In this document: in pieces, positions 35,185 to 47,215 of the stretch
Position numbering within the stretch: position 1 is the first letter of the stretch
Layout of the letters: each line of letters opens with the position of its first letter
NCBI GenBank assembly: GCA_014058105.1
Contig: JACGCM010001796.1
Coordinates: 806,001-870,000, forward strand
DNA length: 64,000 nucleotides
Origin: Kingdonia uniflora
Taxonomy: Eukaryota; Streptophyta; Magnoliopsida; Ranunculales; Circaeasteraceae
Reading direction: 5' to 3'
Made by a program: the position numbers and the translations under genes
Notes under the pieces: model-generated
What the model saw: the letters and a program-made list of their open reading frames with translations, nothing else
What the model was told of the DNA's origin: nothing
Database searches by the model: none

Positions 35185-35559
35185 ATGACTCGCTCTGAGA
35201 GAGTTTGTCATGCTGCTGAGGGACGATTGGCGATAAAGATTGTAAAAGTACGAGAGAGGATTTTTAGGTTGTTAGACTATGATTCTGACATGCTTGAATT
35301 TGAATTGTAGTTCGAAGGCTTGGATGTGAGGGAAAAGGAACTTGAGATCTAGTGGCATTTTTACTCGAAGATATTCCATGAAATGATTCTGGAGCCTGTA
35401 GCTCGAAAAGAGGTTGTGAGGCAAATTGCTGAGGAAGAGATCGAGGAGGAAGATGTGAGAATTGTTGTGGGCAAACTAATTAGGTGTGGCCTTCTAGAAC
35501 ATCTGGGATGTTTTATATATAATTATATGGGAGGGGGAAAATTGAATGAGTTCGAATAA
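35185..35559 (+). pseudogene. unidentified 125-codon frame with two TAG codons
   Basis: Starting at ATG 35185 (MTRSERVCHAAEGRLAIKIV), a continuous frame runs to TAA 35557-35559, interrupted only by TAG at 35308-35310 and 35350-35352. Both could be former CAG codons. The product would be rich in Glu, Lys and Arg, with an acidic heptad-like segment (RQIAEEEIEEEDVRIV), suggesting a helical or coiled-coil protein. I recognise no family. It lies between the opposed LTR-like copies, so it may be TE cargo or a host gene fragment. Confidence 0.35.
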
Positions 35560-35988
35560 CTGTAATTGAAGTGTAGGTAGAATGTTTTGCTTGAATCTAT
35601 TCCTTCTTTTTTGCAAATGCCGTTTGGAACTGTTGTGACTAAAGAATTTGAAATTTGATATCTTTGGAAATGACGCCTGTAGTTCTATAAGTAGGAGAAG
35701 TATGAATAGAAAAAGCAGGTGAACTTTGATTTTTGTCTCTTGTGTAATTGTAGAGAAAGTTCGATTGCGTGTGAATATTGAGTCATCATGAGTGTGGGAA
35801 GGTTAAAGAGAGATTTATGTAGGAGAGATAAAAATATATTAAAAAATAATGTTTGAGGCAATAATGGGAATGCATTTTTACCAAATAGGTACAAAACGTC
35901 TGACATTAATTATTGAAGGGACATCTCGGTTCCAAAATCGAGGGCGGCTCGTGCGAGGCCCAATAACTGCCAGCAGTTAGAGAGAGAA

Positions 35989-36228
35989 AATATAAATAAT
36001 AGTTCATCTTCTTCTTTCAAACGTTTATCAACTTCTGAAAAATTGAAGAACAGTGGGAGAGAAAAGAGAAAAAATTGTAGAGATTCTCATGAGAAGTTAA
36101 GCGAGAGTGATCATCGACCTAGTAGAGAAAAAGTTATGGAGACAGAGTCGCGACGATGGTTGTACAAGAGCATTGTGAATGAAAGATTTCGCGCTGCTTC
36201 AGATTCGTATTCAGACGTTGAAGGTTAG
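35989..36228 (+). other. unidentified basic Ser-rich open frame
   Basis: The frame is open from upstream of 36001 with SSSSSFKRLSTSEKLK, then EKRKNCRDSHEKLSES and ERFRAASDSYSDVEG, ending at a TAG in GGTTAGTAAATG; that string could instead be a splice donor. The composition is compatible with a disordered nuclear protein, but no family is recognised and coding status is uncertain. Confidence 0.22.
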
Positions 36229-36640
36229 TAAATGATTTATGATTTTGTGAATGCGGATTTGAAAGTTTTGTGGTTTATTTTCAAATTTTTGAAAGTTTAC
36301 TATTTATAGTAGCCTATAAAAATCTGTTTGATTTATATGTAAAAGGAGATATGTATATGATATACTCATATGTATGATGGATGTATGGTAGATAAAAGAT
36401 AATGATAGAATACCTGGACCTGTATGTAGGTCGAGCGCGAGGAATATCTGTTATAGAATACCCGGTCTTCATCGTAATACAGAGAGAAACTACAGATCAT
36501 TCCATGCATAGATATATATTTATAGCCTACCCGGTCTATGTTACGTATCCCAACAGTCAAAATGATGTCATCAATATACTTGGTAAATGACTGGTCAAAA
36601 TATGGTATACACATCGAAAATGATGGTACTGCATTAAATA

Positions 36641-36916
36641 CGTCCAGTCAAAGCTTACTATTTGTCCCAAGACAACAGATCGAAGCATTACAGTTCGAAC
36701 AACAAACAGTTTACACATTCCGCCTAACAAGATCTACTTTCCCAAGTCAACATATCGAAACATTATAGTTCGAACAACAAACAATTTACACATTCCGTCC
36801 AACAAGATCTACGTTCCAAAGTCAACAGATCGAAACATTATAGTTCGAACAACAAGCAGTTTACAAATTTAGTTTAACAAAATTTACTTTCTCAAGACGA
36901 CAGTCATTAAACATTA
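36641..36916. repeat. 75-bp tandem repeat, about 3.6 copies
   Basis: Units beginning CATTA(C/T)AGTTCGAACAAC start at 36686, 36761 and 36836, with a partial unit before and the start of another at 36912, so the period is 75-76 bp. Copies are imperfect. It is neither spaced nor conserved like a CRISPR array. Confidence 0.9.
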
Positions 36917-37489
36917 CAAAAAAAACAAAAAAACAAAACCTGCAGAATTCAATCACTAGCAAGATAACGGCGAGACTTCCTTGGAAACACACCAGCAGCC
37001 TCGTCCGCCTCTGAAACTGCCTCCTCTGCCACAAGACACAGACTGTCCCTACTCCCCTGCCCCAATGTCACCATGTAATGAAAGCGCACCATTTGATAGT
37101 AATCATCATCCGCCTCCTCTACCTCTTTATACATCATACCATGGTCGGTAGGTCCTAAAATATCAAAACAACAGCTCTTACACTTTGGCATGTACCCTAG
37201 CCTCATAAGATTGACGTCTGGTGGTCACCATATTCCCTAAACGACAAATTTGTGAAGAAGATACTTACAGAAGATCTTGAATGAATAAAGTACTTGAGGA
37301 ATAATAGCCAATACTGTAAACCGTAGCAGTACTTATATAGAGACTCCATTCAATACTGAGTTCTAAATATCCAACGCAAGCATGAATTCCAATACAACAA
37401 TCAGTACACAGGAATAGGTTATGGGGAACCCACCAGCCAAAATAGATATTCAAGAAGAAACATTGGAAATGATCCCCGCATATTCAATA

Positions 37490-38064
37490 CAGCACTAATG
37501 ATGCTTCTCAACCAATACCACTCGCTCATGATTCTTCTCATGATCTTAGCTAAGAGGGGGCGGTTGGAAGGGCTTATTTCCTATTCTCGACCTAAGCCTA
37601 GATATTGACCTCCAGACCAATAACTCGATTTAACGAATACGTAGAGTTTTCAAGAAGTCGTTACGAAACAGATGGATCAGACCGTTACGTAATCAGTTCA
37701 AAGTCTTATCAAAATCATATTGTAACGTTCATCACTAAGAATAGTAATGGTCGACAAACAGTCATATTATAAGACTTATAAATAGGACCAGAGAACTACA
37801 TATTAAGAACAGGAAATTCTACACATAAAATCTTAGACAGAGAATTCTAACTAGAAATTTATACAGAACTACTCAAAGCATTCTTTGTAATAGCTAGTCA
37901 ATCAATAATATCACTCTTTCTAAATCCTCAAAAGAGGTCGTGGTTTTTACCTATTCAGAGGTTTCCACGTTAATTCTTGTGTTTGATTAGTTGTTGCTTA
38001 CCACGTTCTAATCATATTCGGTGTAAGATACTAAGTTCGAGATACAAAATTAGGCTCTTAAACA
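37490..38064 (+). repeat. LTR-like dispersed repeat, copy R (forward orientation)
   Basis: It matches the solo LTR at 57924-58687 over several blocks: CCACTCGC.CATGAT, GTAACGTTCATCACTAAGAA, TATAAATAGGAC, and the AGAGGTCGTGG plus CCTATTCA block. It ends in TTAAACA at 38064, and its TATAAATA sets the forward orientation. It is the inverted counterpart of copy L at 32996-33650. The left end was not resolved. Confidence 0.6.
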
Positions 38065-38345
38065 ACCCATAAATCCTAGGTTTATGTAAAGAGTTTTATA
38101 GACCTGTTGTATCCTCCTATATATATAAGGTTGTATCCTCTGTAACTTAACAAGTTTATCAATAAAGATTTTCTCTCTTCTCTCTCTATATTGTGTTCTA
38201 TCTTATGTGTGTAGATGATATTTTATTAGTATAGATGAGATTACTTTTGTTCTCAACACGTTATCGGCACGACTCACATAGAGCTTTTGGATTTTATTAT
38301 TGGATATATATATATATATATATATATACTTTTGTTCGAGATACA

Positions 38346-38430
38346 AATTGTCAAAATCATACCTTTCCGCAAATATCCAATATACATATATATATATATA
38401 TAATTGCGGAAAGGTATGATTTTGACAATT
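38346..38430. repeat. perfect 27-bp inverted repeat (hairpin) in the copia-2 leader
   Basis: Arms at 38346-38372 and 38404-38430 are exact reverse complements (core CATACCTTTCCGCAA / TTGCGGAAAGGTATG), separated by a 31-bp AT-rich loop. The second arm corresponds to a segment also present in copia-1 (near 23570), so the first arm is the inverted duplicate. Confidence 0.95.
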
Positions 38431-38829
38431 TTATATTAATTTGTCATTTTGTACATGATTGATATCCTAGATAAGTTAATATGCATATGTTTAGATCTGA
38501 TTTGGTGAAAAAACAAGGCTTTTATGGCATTTTTACCTTTTTTTTACCATTTTCCAAGGGTTATTTTCAAAGGTATTTTAGGGTATTGTTTTCCACAATA
38601 TTAGACTACGGTAGTATTTTTGTTGCGTAGCCTACATTCCCATGATTGCATGAGTATATTATGTTCACCAAGGAAGTGCCCGGTTAGCCGTAAAAATGGC
38701 AAAAAATTATGCTAGAATCGCAAAATACCAATGGCGGTTGACCTAAGGATGACGTTATCCTAGGGTTTATAGCTTGCTGACATCAACAATTAGGGTTGAT
38801 AACATCATCAGATTTTGATGGGACCCTCA

Positions 38830-39230
38830 ATACTAACGTGGCACTTCCCGATTAATTGTGGTATGGTTCCCACGTGATGACGTAGCAAAGGGGTAGGCCT
38901 TCGTGTCTAGGCCACATGGCAAGCCACGTGTTAGTGGTAATGTGGTACCTAGGGTCCCACTTACCTGATGTTGCAAACCACCTCTCAGTGATGACATAAC
39001 ACCCGAAGTCCCACCAAGATGATGTGGTACCGTGGGTCCCACTAAACTGACGTAGCACCACACGCTGACTTGTCATGATGGGACCCAGAGATGCTGACTT
39101 GTCAGGCCACCTGTCTTGATCACGTACAGCAACGTGTTAAGACAACGTATAGCCACGTGTCTAGAAACGACATGTGGCCATGTGTCTCAGTGACACAGCG
39201 ACACGTCACCTAGTCCAGACCAGACCCGGT
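38830..39230. repeat. CACGTG-containing array in the copia-2 leader
   Basis: CCACGTGATGACGTAGC, GCCACGTGTTAG and GCCACGTGTCTAG units resemble the copia-1 leader array. Confidence 0.65.
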
Positions 39231-41389
39231 CCAACAAACCAAATCGGTTCAGACTAGGCCTAAACTAGTCTGACTTGGTTAGACCTGGTCTGACATTGTT
39301 TGAAGTCGGTTCAGACACGAGTTTAGACCCAATTTTTGGATCTGAACTCGGCTTGGACCAATCAAACACGATTCAGACCCATTTCTTCTGGGGGAAAAAT
39401 CCTGCTTTGATCTCTGGGAGGACCCTATTTTTGGCTTTTTGGAAAAATAACACTATATGGTTAAAATACTATAGTTTTTAATTACAATCATTTTTTATAT
39501 TGGATATAAATAAATGTTTTAATTTACCTAGTCTCTTACGAGAGCTAGTAAAGTTTTAAAACATAGTATGCCACTAGATACTAGTTATTCTAAATGGGGG
39601 TTAGAGATAACATAAAACAATGACTCATTCAGATATGACTTATAATCATTCATGACTACACTCTAATATCCAAAATATTATTGAGTACTTAATCGCTGAT
39701 TGACCTAGTTTTGTTCCTAAAAACAAGGCTTCCTGGGAAATAGTATTTCCCATCTAGGTGCAATTAGATGTTATCTAATAATATCTAAAAGTATATAGGT
39801 ATTTATAACACCCTGATATACTCCTAGATTGTTAGGTCCAAGATAAGTTTAAATATTGTATGAGGAACCCAGTAGAGTTTGGGGATAAAACCACTCATCT
39901 GCTAAACATTTAATATCCTTACATATTCATAGCAAATAGGTCATTTGGCTATAATATACATTTTTTATACAAAATTTTAGTCTTTGAACACCCTCGGTGA
40001 TTAGATACACGATTTATATCTTGGCTAAGACCCTATGAAAACACACTTCAACGTTAAGATCAATTATTTACCAGATAAATACACGATTTAACAGCACTTC
40101 ATGAGTATTAGGACATGAACAATATTCACCTACAAATAATAATTGGCAATCATTACCTTGAATACTCATAACTGCCTTATACTAGAAATGTTTATCGAAT
40201 ACTACTACTGATATTGATTTACATACATAACAGATGTTGGCGACATTCGGTACATTGGCTACCTACCATACCCATATTGCAACTTCGTTTGGTACAAACA
40301 AACTTAACATGTATGGATTCTGAGATCCATGTGTCTTTGTGGAATCTAGACAAGACTATTGTTTAGAACAATAAGTCCCTAGTCAACAAAGCATTTGCTT
40401 TGATTGAACCCTTCCCTCCATATTCAAGAGGACCTGATAATAGATTACCCTCCTATTCTTGTATCATATCAGGACGTTTAAGTAATACAACTCCACTATG
40501 ATGTTATGTGAAGAAATAGTTGAGATAGATAGCTATATTTATAATATTTTATTTACTTTTTGCACTTCAAATATTGTGCTTCCGAGCAAATATTTGATAA
40601 CTCACTACCTAATTTAAGTTTCACTCATTCCTAAGTAAAATGATAGTTGTTGGTTCAAAACCACAAGCTCATGCTTTCTAAGCATATAGATGTGTCTGCG
40701 TCATATAATGCCAGGTATGGTGACAGGGCTACAGACAATGTCTCAACCATGGATAGGCGAAAGGTAATAATATTGGCGGGATTTATAATCCAGCTACCAG
40801 TAACCAGGTAAGGGGAACACGAAGTTCACCTATAAACCAAAGTGGAAGGAAGAATTAGAAGCTGGACTCAAAAGAGTCAGGCACTAGGTGTGGGACTACA
40901 AGGTAGCCGAGACGATCCTAACAGATCACCCCCAACCTTATCACGAGACCACGGCTGGGGTAAACATTGCAACTGCAGAGTTTTAAGCAACATTTCTTCC
41001 AGGATACCTACGCTATTTTGGATCATGTTAAAGAGTGATCATTAGCATAGTCTCGATAGATGAGTGATGTCACTTAAAAAGTATTACCAGGTAGTAACTT
41101 TGTTTGTTGCGAGTAGTAGTTATACTTCATTAGTACTACCTTTAGTACTTCCTTTGATTAAGTTGAAGTTCTTCACTGGTTAGCTTCTTCAAATGCTTAT
41201 GACATGTACTAATTAGGTATCACATCTATGAGATCTTAGTTTATTCAGTGATTATATATGTTCGAATTTATTACTTTAAAAATAGTTAAATTTCACACAC
41301 GTATGATAGTTGATCTACTACAAACAACCTGTCCAAAGGATCTTTCTAGTCATAGAGTAGTATCTGCTTATGTAACATTATATGATCAT

Positions 41390-42740
41390 AGAGCATTCAC
41401 CGATAACCGGATGAGTAGCGACACAAGTCTTAGAGATAATAGTACCATACACTCGATCCTTTTGAAATATGCAAATGTTTCTTTTGACCTTGTGCATCTC
41501 GGATGTCACTACTATCACTGGCCCAACCAACGTGATAGAAGGCACTCAAAGTGTCATGTTATTACTCCCTAACGGTACGATACTACGTATCCAGTCTACT
41601 TTATATGCAAGTAAACCCAATCAGAATTGGCTAACTTTTAGGAACCTACTTGATAATGGTTATTAAGGACATCCATGTCAAATGGATATCAAGTAGAAAC
41701 TAGGGAAGAATGACAAAACCAAGTTTTGTTTATCACTTCGACCGCTCCCCAAGGTCAGAAAATCGTATTGGAACAATGTCCAATATACCCCTCATGGATA
41801 TATTTCACAGACATTTGATATGTCGAGACCTACGTTATAACAAAAAAAAAATTCCTTCCAAGAGAAAAACATTTAAACTATGGCACGAACGTCTAGGACA
41901 TCTAGGTTCTCAGATAATGGGGAAGATTATCGAGAATAATTTTTAAATTTCTTTTAAAGGGGAGAAGATCTAGAGAGTGTTCGTGTAATGATTGCTTTAA
42001 GGGAAAATCTATTGTTCGTTCTAGTATCATGACCAAGGTGGAGTGACATCTCTAACCTTTTCTCAAACGCATCCATGGAAATACATGTGGACCTATTCAT
42101 CCACATAGTGGCCCTTTGAGTATTTATGATCATAATAGATGCATCATGGTGATAGTCTTACATTTGTTATTGTTAACAACTCATAATGTAATGTTAGCAT
42201 GACTTCTTACTAGGATCATAAGATTACAGGCTCAGTTCTTAGATCAACCGATCAAGTCGATTTAACTTGACGAAGTTAGTGAGTTTACCTCCCGTATTTT
42301 AGATGATTGTTGTACTGCTAACGGGATAGATGATTGAGCATCGAAAGTTCTCCCCATTTCTACACCCTTCTTGGGTTGACAAAAAACCTAATCTAGCAAT
42401 TAGATCTGATCGCTAGGACACCATTATTATAGCTACTGCTTCCGACGTGTGGGTGTCGAGGACACCTCCACAACGCACGAAGTTGTGTCCCCAACGTCGG
42501 TCGGGTATTTATGTGGATTACAATTCATCACCTATCTTTAGATATTTGAACCCCACTAGCGACGTATTTGTTGCCTATTTACTACATGGCTGATTGTCAC
42601 TTTGATGAGACGATATTTTCTGGCATTAAGGGAAGATATAACAGACAATGCCTTAGAAGAGTCTCAAGATTTCTTAGGAGACGTCATCATTGTCTCATCA
42701 AGATCTGTTTACATAATAGAGTGATAATAAGGTCTAACAG
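41390..42740 (+). pseudogene. copia-2 protease to integrase remnant
   Basis: A protease-like trace (SDTSLRDNSTIHSILL) is at about 41416-41464, then the block VMLLLPNGTILRIQSTLYA (41550-41610), homologous to copia-1 LLLPNGTILGIGSALYA. The pre-integrase block LWHERLGHLGSQIMGKIIE is at about 41880-41940. The integrase core is reduced to short frames. Many stops. Confidence 0.7.
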
Positions 42741-42741
42741 A

Positions 42742-42838
42742 GATAAATAGATAGAAGTTATAGAATTAGAAGATCTTACCATCGACTACGGAAAATTTGC
42801 CAAATACAGGTACGAATCGTTCTTTCTTTCTTTCTTTG
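42742..42838 (+). repeat. duplicated promoter/exon-like segment, copy 1
   Basis: ATAAATAGATAGAAGTT...GCCAAATACAGGTA...CTTTCTTTCTTT recurs at 47033-47098. This copy has about 25 bp extra between the two conserved blocks. Confidence 0.7.
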
Positions 42839-43401
42839 GATAACCAGCCACAGTCAGAAATTAGAACATGAATACCAGGCCACCATAATTCAAAACAAAA
42901 AAACATCATAATTCATAAGAACCATAATATCATAAATTCACAACATTTATTAGAGGTTCGGATAAAACGAATACCCCCACCATATCAAAAGTATAACATA
43001 AGTTACATAACATCAATAAACGAAGGCGAAGCCACAAAAAGTAAAACATGGCAAGCACTCCAAAGTCCAAAGAACCATATACCATAGTAACCATACCAGT
43101 ATACCACAACGCTAGATAGAATTACTATTTTTCCTATATTAAAAAGAAATAAATTATAAGATTAGAAATTTATAACAACAAAAAAACTTCTGAGTTGTAT
43201 AATACAAATGAATAATTAAACAATAATATACTACTAAGCAAGTAAGCATACCACAAGACAAGGCTCTCAACTAGTGATGTTGTCCTCTAATGATATCGAT
43301 GATACTCCTCCCTCGAATAACTCTAAAATATTATTAAAAAAGTTATAATTTATCATATATAGTTAAGTTAATGTAATACAACAATGTTAAGCTATTAAAA
43401 T

Positions 43402-45060
43402 TTAAATAAAAACAAATAGATTATTACCTAGGTCAATATCATCGTATTGTTTTACCTCTCCCATTGAAGCTTGAAGGTCAATTGGTTTTACTTTAGATCG
43501 AAAAGGGTCAAGTACACGTCCTCCCGTGCTAAAAGCATACTCATATGCAACTGAAGTTACAACAATAGCTAATACATCGCGTGTTATGAGAGAGATGACC
43601 AAATACTAGGCAGAATTATTTTTCCACCAGCACAAAATATCAAATGGCTTTCCTTCAATTTCATCTTCAAAAGTAACCTTCAAGTACTTCTCAACTTTTG
43701 CCGTATTCCCCAAATTCCCTTGTTTATGTTTTTTCTACTTAGTAACCGGGTCCTCTATCAAATTATTTATCAAAATTGATTCACTAACAATTGATGTTGC
43801 ACTTAGGTTTTGGCTATTTTTAGCATAAGTCACATACAAACTCTGAAGTGTTTTTTATACTTTATCAATAATCAAAGCAATTTTTCCATTATCATACAAT
43901 CCACTCAACCCAAATTTAACATATTCCAACTTGAAACGAGGATCAAGAACAACAACAACTAATAGCAATGTCTTAATCTTTTCAATGACCCAGTACTTGT
44001 CATATTTCTCAGTCATACTCATACCCATGAATATTAAACCAAGATCCATATAGTTTGATAGTTGTTTCAAGTTACGCTTGACTTTGACTATCTCATTAAA
44101 TAAAATGTCAGATGTAACATACTTAGACACTAAAATTTTGTTGGTTGTATTGCAGTAAACACCCAAGAACTGCACAAACAATCTAGCTCTATCTCAATCA
44201 TTTTTCCTCGGAGGCACGCCAACAACACCAGCTTTCCCAACAAAGTGTTGTATATTCTCATCATCCTCATCTTGCAATCTCACAAATGCATCTTCAAATA
44301 TTACTGCCGCCACCAACATAATATATGTGGAGTTCCACCTCGTTTGTACATCTAAACATATATTCTTCTTACATTCAATTTTAGCTTTAACCATCTAGAT
44401 AGAGACGACCTCACATATCTAACCGCATCGCGAACTCGAGCTATTGCCGTGTCATATTTCTTTAGCCCATCCTTCACAATAAGATTTAAAATATGTGCGG
44501 AGCACCTAACATGTATGAACTCATGTTCTAAAACCACATCTTTCCAATATTTCATCTTCTTCTTCAACCATTTTATTGCTAAATTATTAGAGCTTGCGTT
44601 ATCACATGTGACGGCTAATATACTATCTATTTTCCATTTTATAAGGCATTTCTCTACCATCTTTTCGATTGTCTCACCTTTATGGTTCGGAACCACGCAA
44701 AAGTTGAGTATCATTTTATTCAATCTCCACTCATTGTCGATATAATATGCGGGTAAGACACATGTAGTTTATATTTTGAATGGAGGTCCAAGTATCGGTA
44801 GTGACGCAAATTTTATAGGCTTTTATAATACTACTCAATTTCTTCTTTTCTTCCAAGTATATAGCAATAGCCTCTCTAGCTATTGTTACACGTGAAGAGA
44901 CCCTAAATCTTAGACAAAGAAGATCACCAAAATTCAAAAAACCCTCACCTTCCACAAATCTAAATGGGAACTCGTCCATAATTATCATTTTGGTAAGAGC
45001 TTTCTTACAAGAATCTTGACTAAATAAGATAGGTGATCCTCCATTCTTTCTTTTAAAAGC
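43402..45060 (-). pseudogene. hAT-superfamily transposase (broken)
   Basis: Several frames together give a plant hAT transposase of the BED-finger/RICESLEEPER kind. In order: MDEFPFRFVEGEGF (44988), VTTDTWTSIQNINYMCLT (first catalytic region), ILAVTCDNASSNNLAI (second Asp), FIHVRCSAHILNLIVKDGLK (44590-44480), the DVQTRWNSTYIML block (44350-44310), YWVIEKIKTLL..VVLDPRFK (44010-43940) and the C-terminal dimerisation region with FDILCWWKNNS and VAYEYAFSTGGRVLDPFRSKV. The N-terminal BED zinc finger is absent: the frame is lost at about 45060, where a GGGCCGGTTTGTTGC string (Tourist-like terminus) begins. At least three stops occur. Confidence 0.88.
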
Positions 45061-45329
45061 TAAGGGCCGGTTTGTTGCTTATCATCTGCGAGTGGTACTA
45101 TACAAGGATTACTAGTACTCTTTTACATCGATGATATAAATGACTTATTAAGATAGAAGTATTGTTATAAGATGAATCACTTGCAAACAAAAATATTGCA
45201 GTAATTACATTTTGCCTTAGGAGGTTTACTATCCTTTACTTTAGTAAAATGATCTCATACCTCTAATGTAAGTTGTCATTTAAATCACACAATATATTGT
45301 CCAACTAAACTTAAAGTTACAACTTACAA

Positions 45330-46385
45330 ACACAGAAAACTATCAAGTATATGATTGAATCAACCATCAAGTACCAAAATCCATAAAACTGTATTTGATT
45401 GAATCAAGCATCCCAAAATACTAGGGCTGCAACTTTTGTCCGAACTTCTAATTTTTTTCGATTTCCGATCCGATCTTTCCGATTTTGGAACCATATTTTT
45501 CAATTCCGATTTCCAAAAATCTGATTTCCGATTTTTTTCGAAAAAATTCGAATCGGAATCGGATAGCTTTGTGCAATTCTAAATTTTTCGATCCGAATTT
45601 TCCAATTATTCTGAATTTTCCAATCTGATTATTTCGAAGACCATCCAATGTGATTTAATCTGAAAAATATTTCGAATATCCCTCTGATCTAATTTACTTC
45701 TGAATAATCTGAATTGAAACATAAAACATTAGATCTTAAGATTCTTAACCTAAGGCATTTTCCACCGTCTCTTCTTTTATATTCTCCACTGCCTCCATTC
45801 TCCATTGCCATTTACTTCTTCTACTCTTAAATTAAATCTCCACTGCCTCCACTATCTCTATTCTTAAGTTAAATCTCCACTGCCTCGATTTTGATTTGCA
45901 GCGAGGAAGAAAAGTTAAATCTCCTCTCTGACTTCGATTTTGAATCTTTGATTCTTGGAGAAGTGAGAACTTTGTTATTATGGTTTGATTCGAAAAAGTG
46001 ACAACTCTGTTATTCCGAAATTTATTCTGAATTTATTCCGAAATAGTCGGAATTCCGAAATTTTCGAAATCGGATTCAGTTTTACAGTTCTAAAAAATAT
46101 CAGATCGGATCATAATATATTTTTTAGTTTCGAAAAAAATTGGAAAAATTCTGAACCCCTCCATTTCCGATCCGATCCAAAAACAGGCCTACCAAATACC
46201 AAATACAAAGTACCAAAAACCAGAAAACTATCATTATAGTAATCAAACACCATAAAATTATATTTGATTGAATCAAGCATCCCCAAAGTGTATCTGATTT
46301 AATCAAAACCCACAAAAATTAAAAATCCCTAAATACCAAGTACCCAAAATCAGAAAAGAAACTGTATCTGATTGAATCAAAATTC
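45330..46385. repeat. degenerate repeats split by a hAT MITE
   Basis: Imperfect 60-100-bp units contain TATTTGATTGAATCAAGCAT, ACCAAAATCCATAAAACT and CCAGAAAACTATCA. They occur on both sides of the nested hAT element at 45422-46191, which interrupts one unit. Confidence 0.65.
45422..46191. mobile_element. non-autonomous hAT element (MITE-like)
   Basis: It begins TAGGGCTGCAAC and ends ...AACAGGCCTA, with flanking 8-bp duplications CAAAATAC (45414-45421) and CCAAATAC (46192-46199), one mismatch. The subterminal regions are rich in CCGATCCGATC / GATCGGATCGG strings facing each other. No coding capacity. The 8-bp duplication and TAGG ends indicate the hAT superfamily. Confidence 0.8.
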
Positions 46386-46450
46386 AAAACCCTCAAAATT
46401 TAAAACCCTTCAATTTCAAAATTAGTAATTGAGAGAGAGAGAGAGATTAC

Positions 46451-46680
46451 CGAGTATCCGAGATCGAGTCTACTTCTTCTCCAAAGTTTGGAGAACCCTA
46501 GAGAAAAGGGCGGCTAGAGCTTAGGTGGAACTGTGGTAGAGAGAGAGATCATACTAGAGAGTACAGAGATCAGATTAAAGTGAAGTACCGAGTCTACTTC
46601 CTCTCCAAAGTTCTCCAAAGGTGGTGTATAGAAATCAGACTAGAGATACAGATCAAACTTTACTCTTAACTCTTCAGACT
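46451..46680 (-). other. possible 5' UTR exon of the hAT transposase gene
   Basis: On the minus strand this CT-rich stretch (CTAGGGTTCTCC, GAGAAGAAGTAGACTCG) ends at a GTAATC donor-like site followed by a CT run. It resembles a leader exon whose intron (to about 45060) contains the repeats and MITE. Inference only. Confidence 0.25.
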
Positions 46681-47029
46681 TCAAAGACTTAGTGGCGTAA
46701 GCCTCAAGCCTGTATTCTGTAAGGTTAAGTTGTAACTGGCCCGGTTCGGTTTAGACCGGTTAACCGAAAGGTATAACCAGTAACCGAACCGGGCTAGCTC
46801 GGTTCCCAACTTTTTGAACCGAGAACCAAACCAGTCCTAATCAAAATCGGCTAAAACTGCCAGTTCTGCCTGATTCTGTTCGGATTCACGGTTTCGGTGG
46901 TTTCTCTATGGAGCCCTAGGACTCTTATTCTCTTTATTCCTTTTTAAGTTTCAGACTTACTCTTCATGTGCCTACACACGAGTCCGATTCAACCCAAGCC
47001 CAAATTTAAACCGACTTGGTTATCGCGAT

Positions 47030-47215
47030 CCTATAAATAGATAGAAGTTGTGGAATGAGGAGATTCGCCAAATACAGGTATGGATCTTTCTTTCTTTGTG
47101 ATTAGGGTTTCGAAATCCCCCTATATTTCATGTCAATTAGCGTTAAAATTGTTGATTGTTTAGGATGAGCGAATGCAATATTTCTGAAGGAGCAGTAAAA
47201 CTAAAACCAGGGGTA
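47030..47215 (+). other. promoter and short exon-like segments of an unidentified gene
   Basis: CTATAAATAGATAGAAG (TATA-like, 47031) is followed by ACAG|GTATGG (donor-like, about 47079), TTGTTTAG|GATGAGC (acceptor-like, 47163) and a short frame (MSECNISEGAVKLKPG) ending at GGG|GTATGT. No further exons were recognised, so this may be the orphaned 5' end of a gene. The first part is duplicated at 42742. Confidence 0.25.

Larger units (their letters stand above)
38085..42740 (+). mobile_element. Ty1/copia element (copia-2), same family as copia-1, 3' truncated
   Basis: A 5' LTR (about 38085-38259, ending CTCAACA) is followed by CGTTATCGGCACG, matching the sequence after the copia-1 LTR. The leader parallels copia-1, including a GCGGAAAGGT block and a CACGTG-rich array at about 38.83-39.2 kb. 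Gag is barely detectable (40.2-41.0 kb). Protease and pre-integrase remnants lie at 41.4-41.95 kb. Similarity to copia-1 stops at about 42740, inside integrase; RT, RNase H and 3' LTR are missing. Confidence 0.72.

Noticed and set aside
36641..36916. CRISPR-like array
   Set aside because: This is an imperfect 75-bp tandem repeat without unique spacers, in a plant nuclear context.
36949..37206. 85-codon minus-strand frame (MRLGYMPKCKSCC...)
   Set aside because: No family resemblance, no promoter or splice context, and it adjoins a tandem repeat; chance cannot be excluded.
32996..38064. Mutator-like element with about 600-bp terminal inverted repeats
   Set aside because: The arms match a known solo LTR (57924-58687) with TG...CA ends and a 5-bp duplication, no 9-bp duplication was found, and no MULE transposase is present.
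45060..45320. Complete Tourist-like MITE starting GGGCCGGTTTGTTGC
   Set aside because: Only one terminus is visible; no inverted partner or TWA duplication on the other side.
46734..46840. Small hAT element (GGCCCGGTTCGG...CCAGTCCTA)
   Set aside because: The right end is TAGGACTGG-like, but no matching left end or 8-bp duplication was found.
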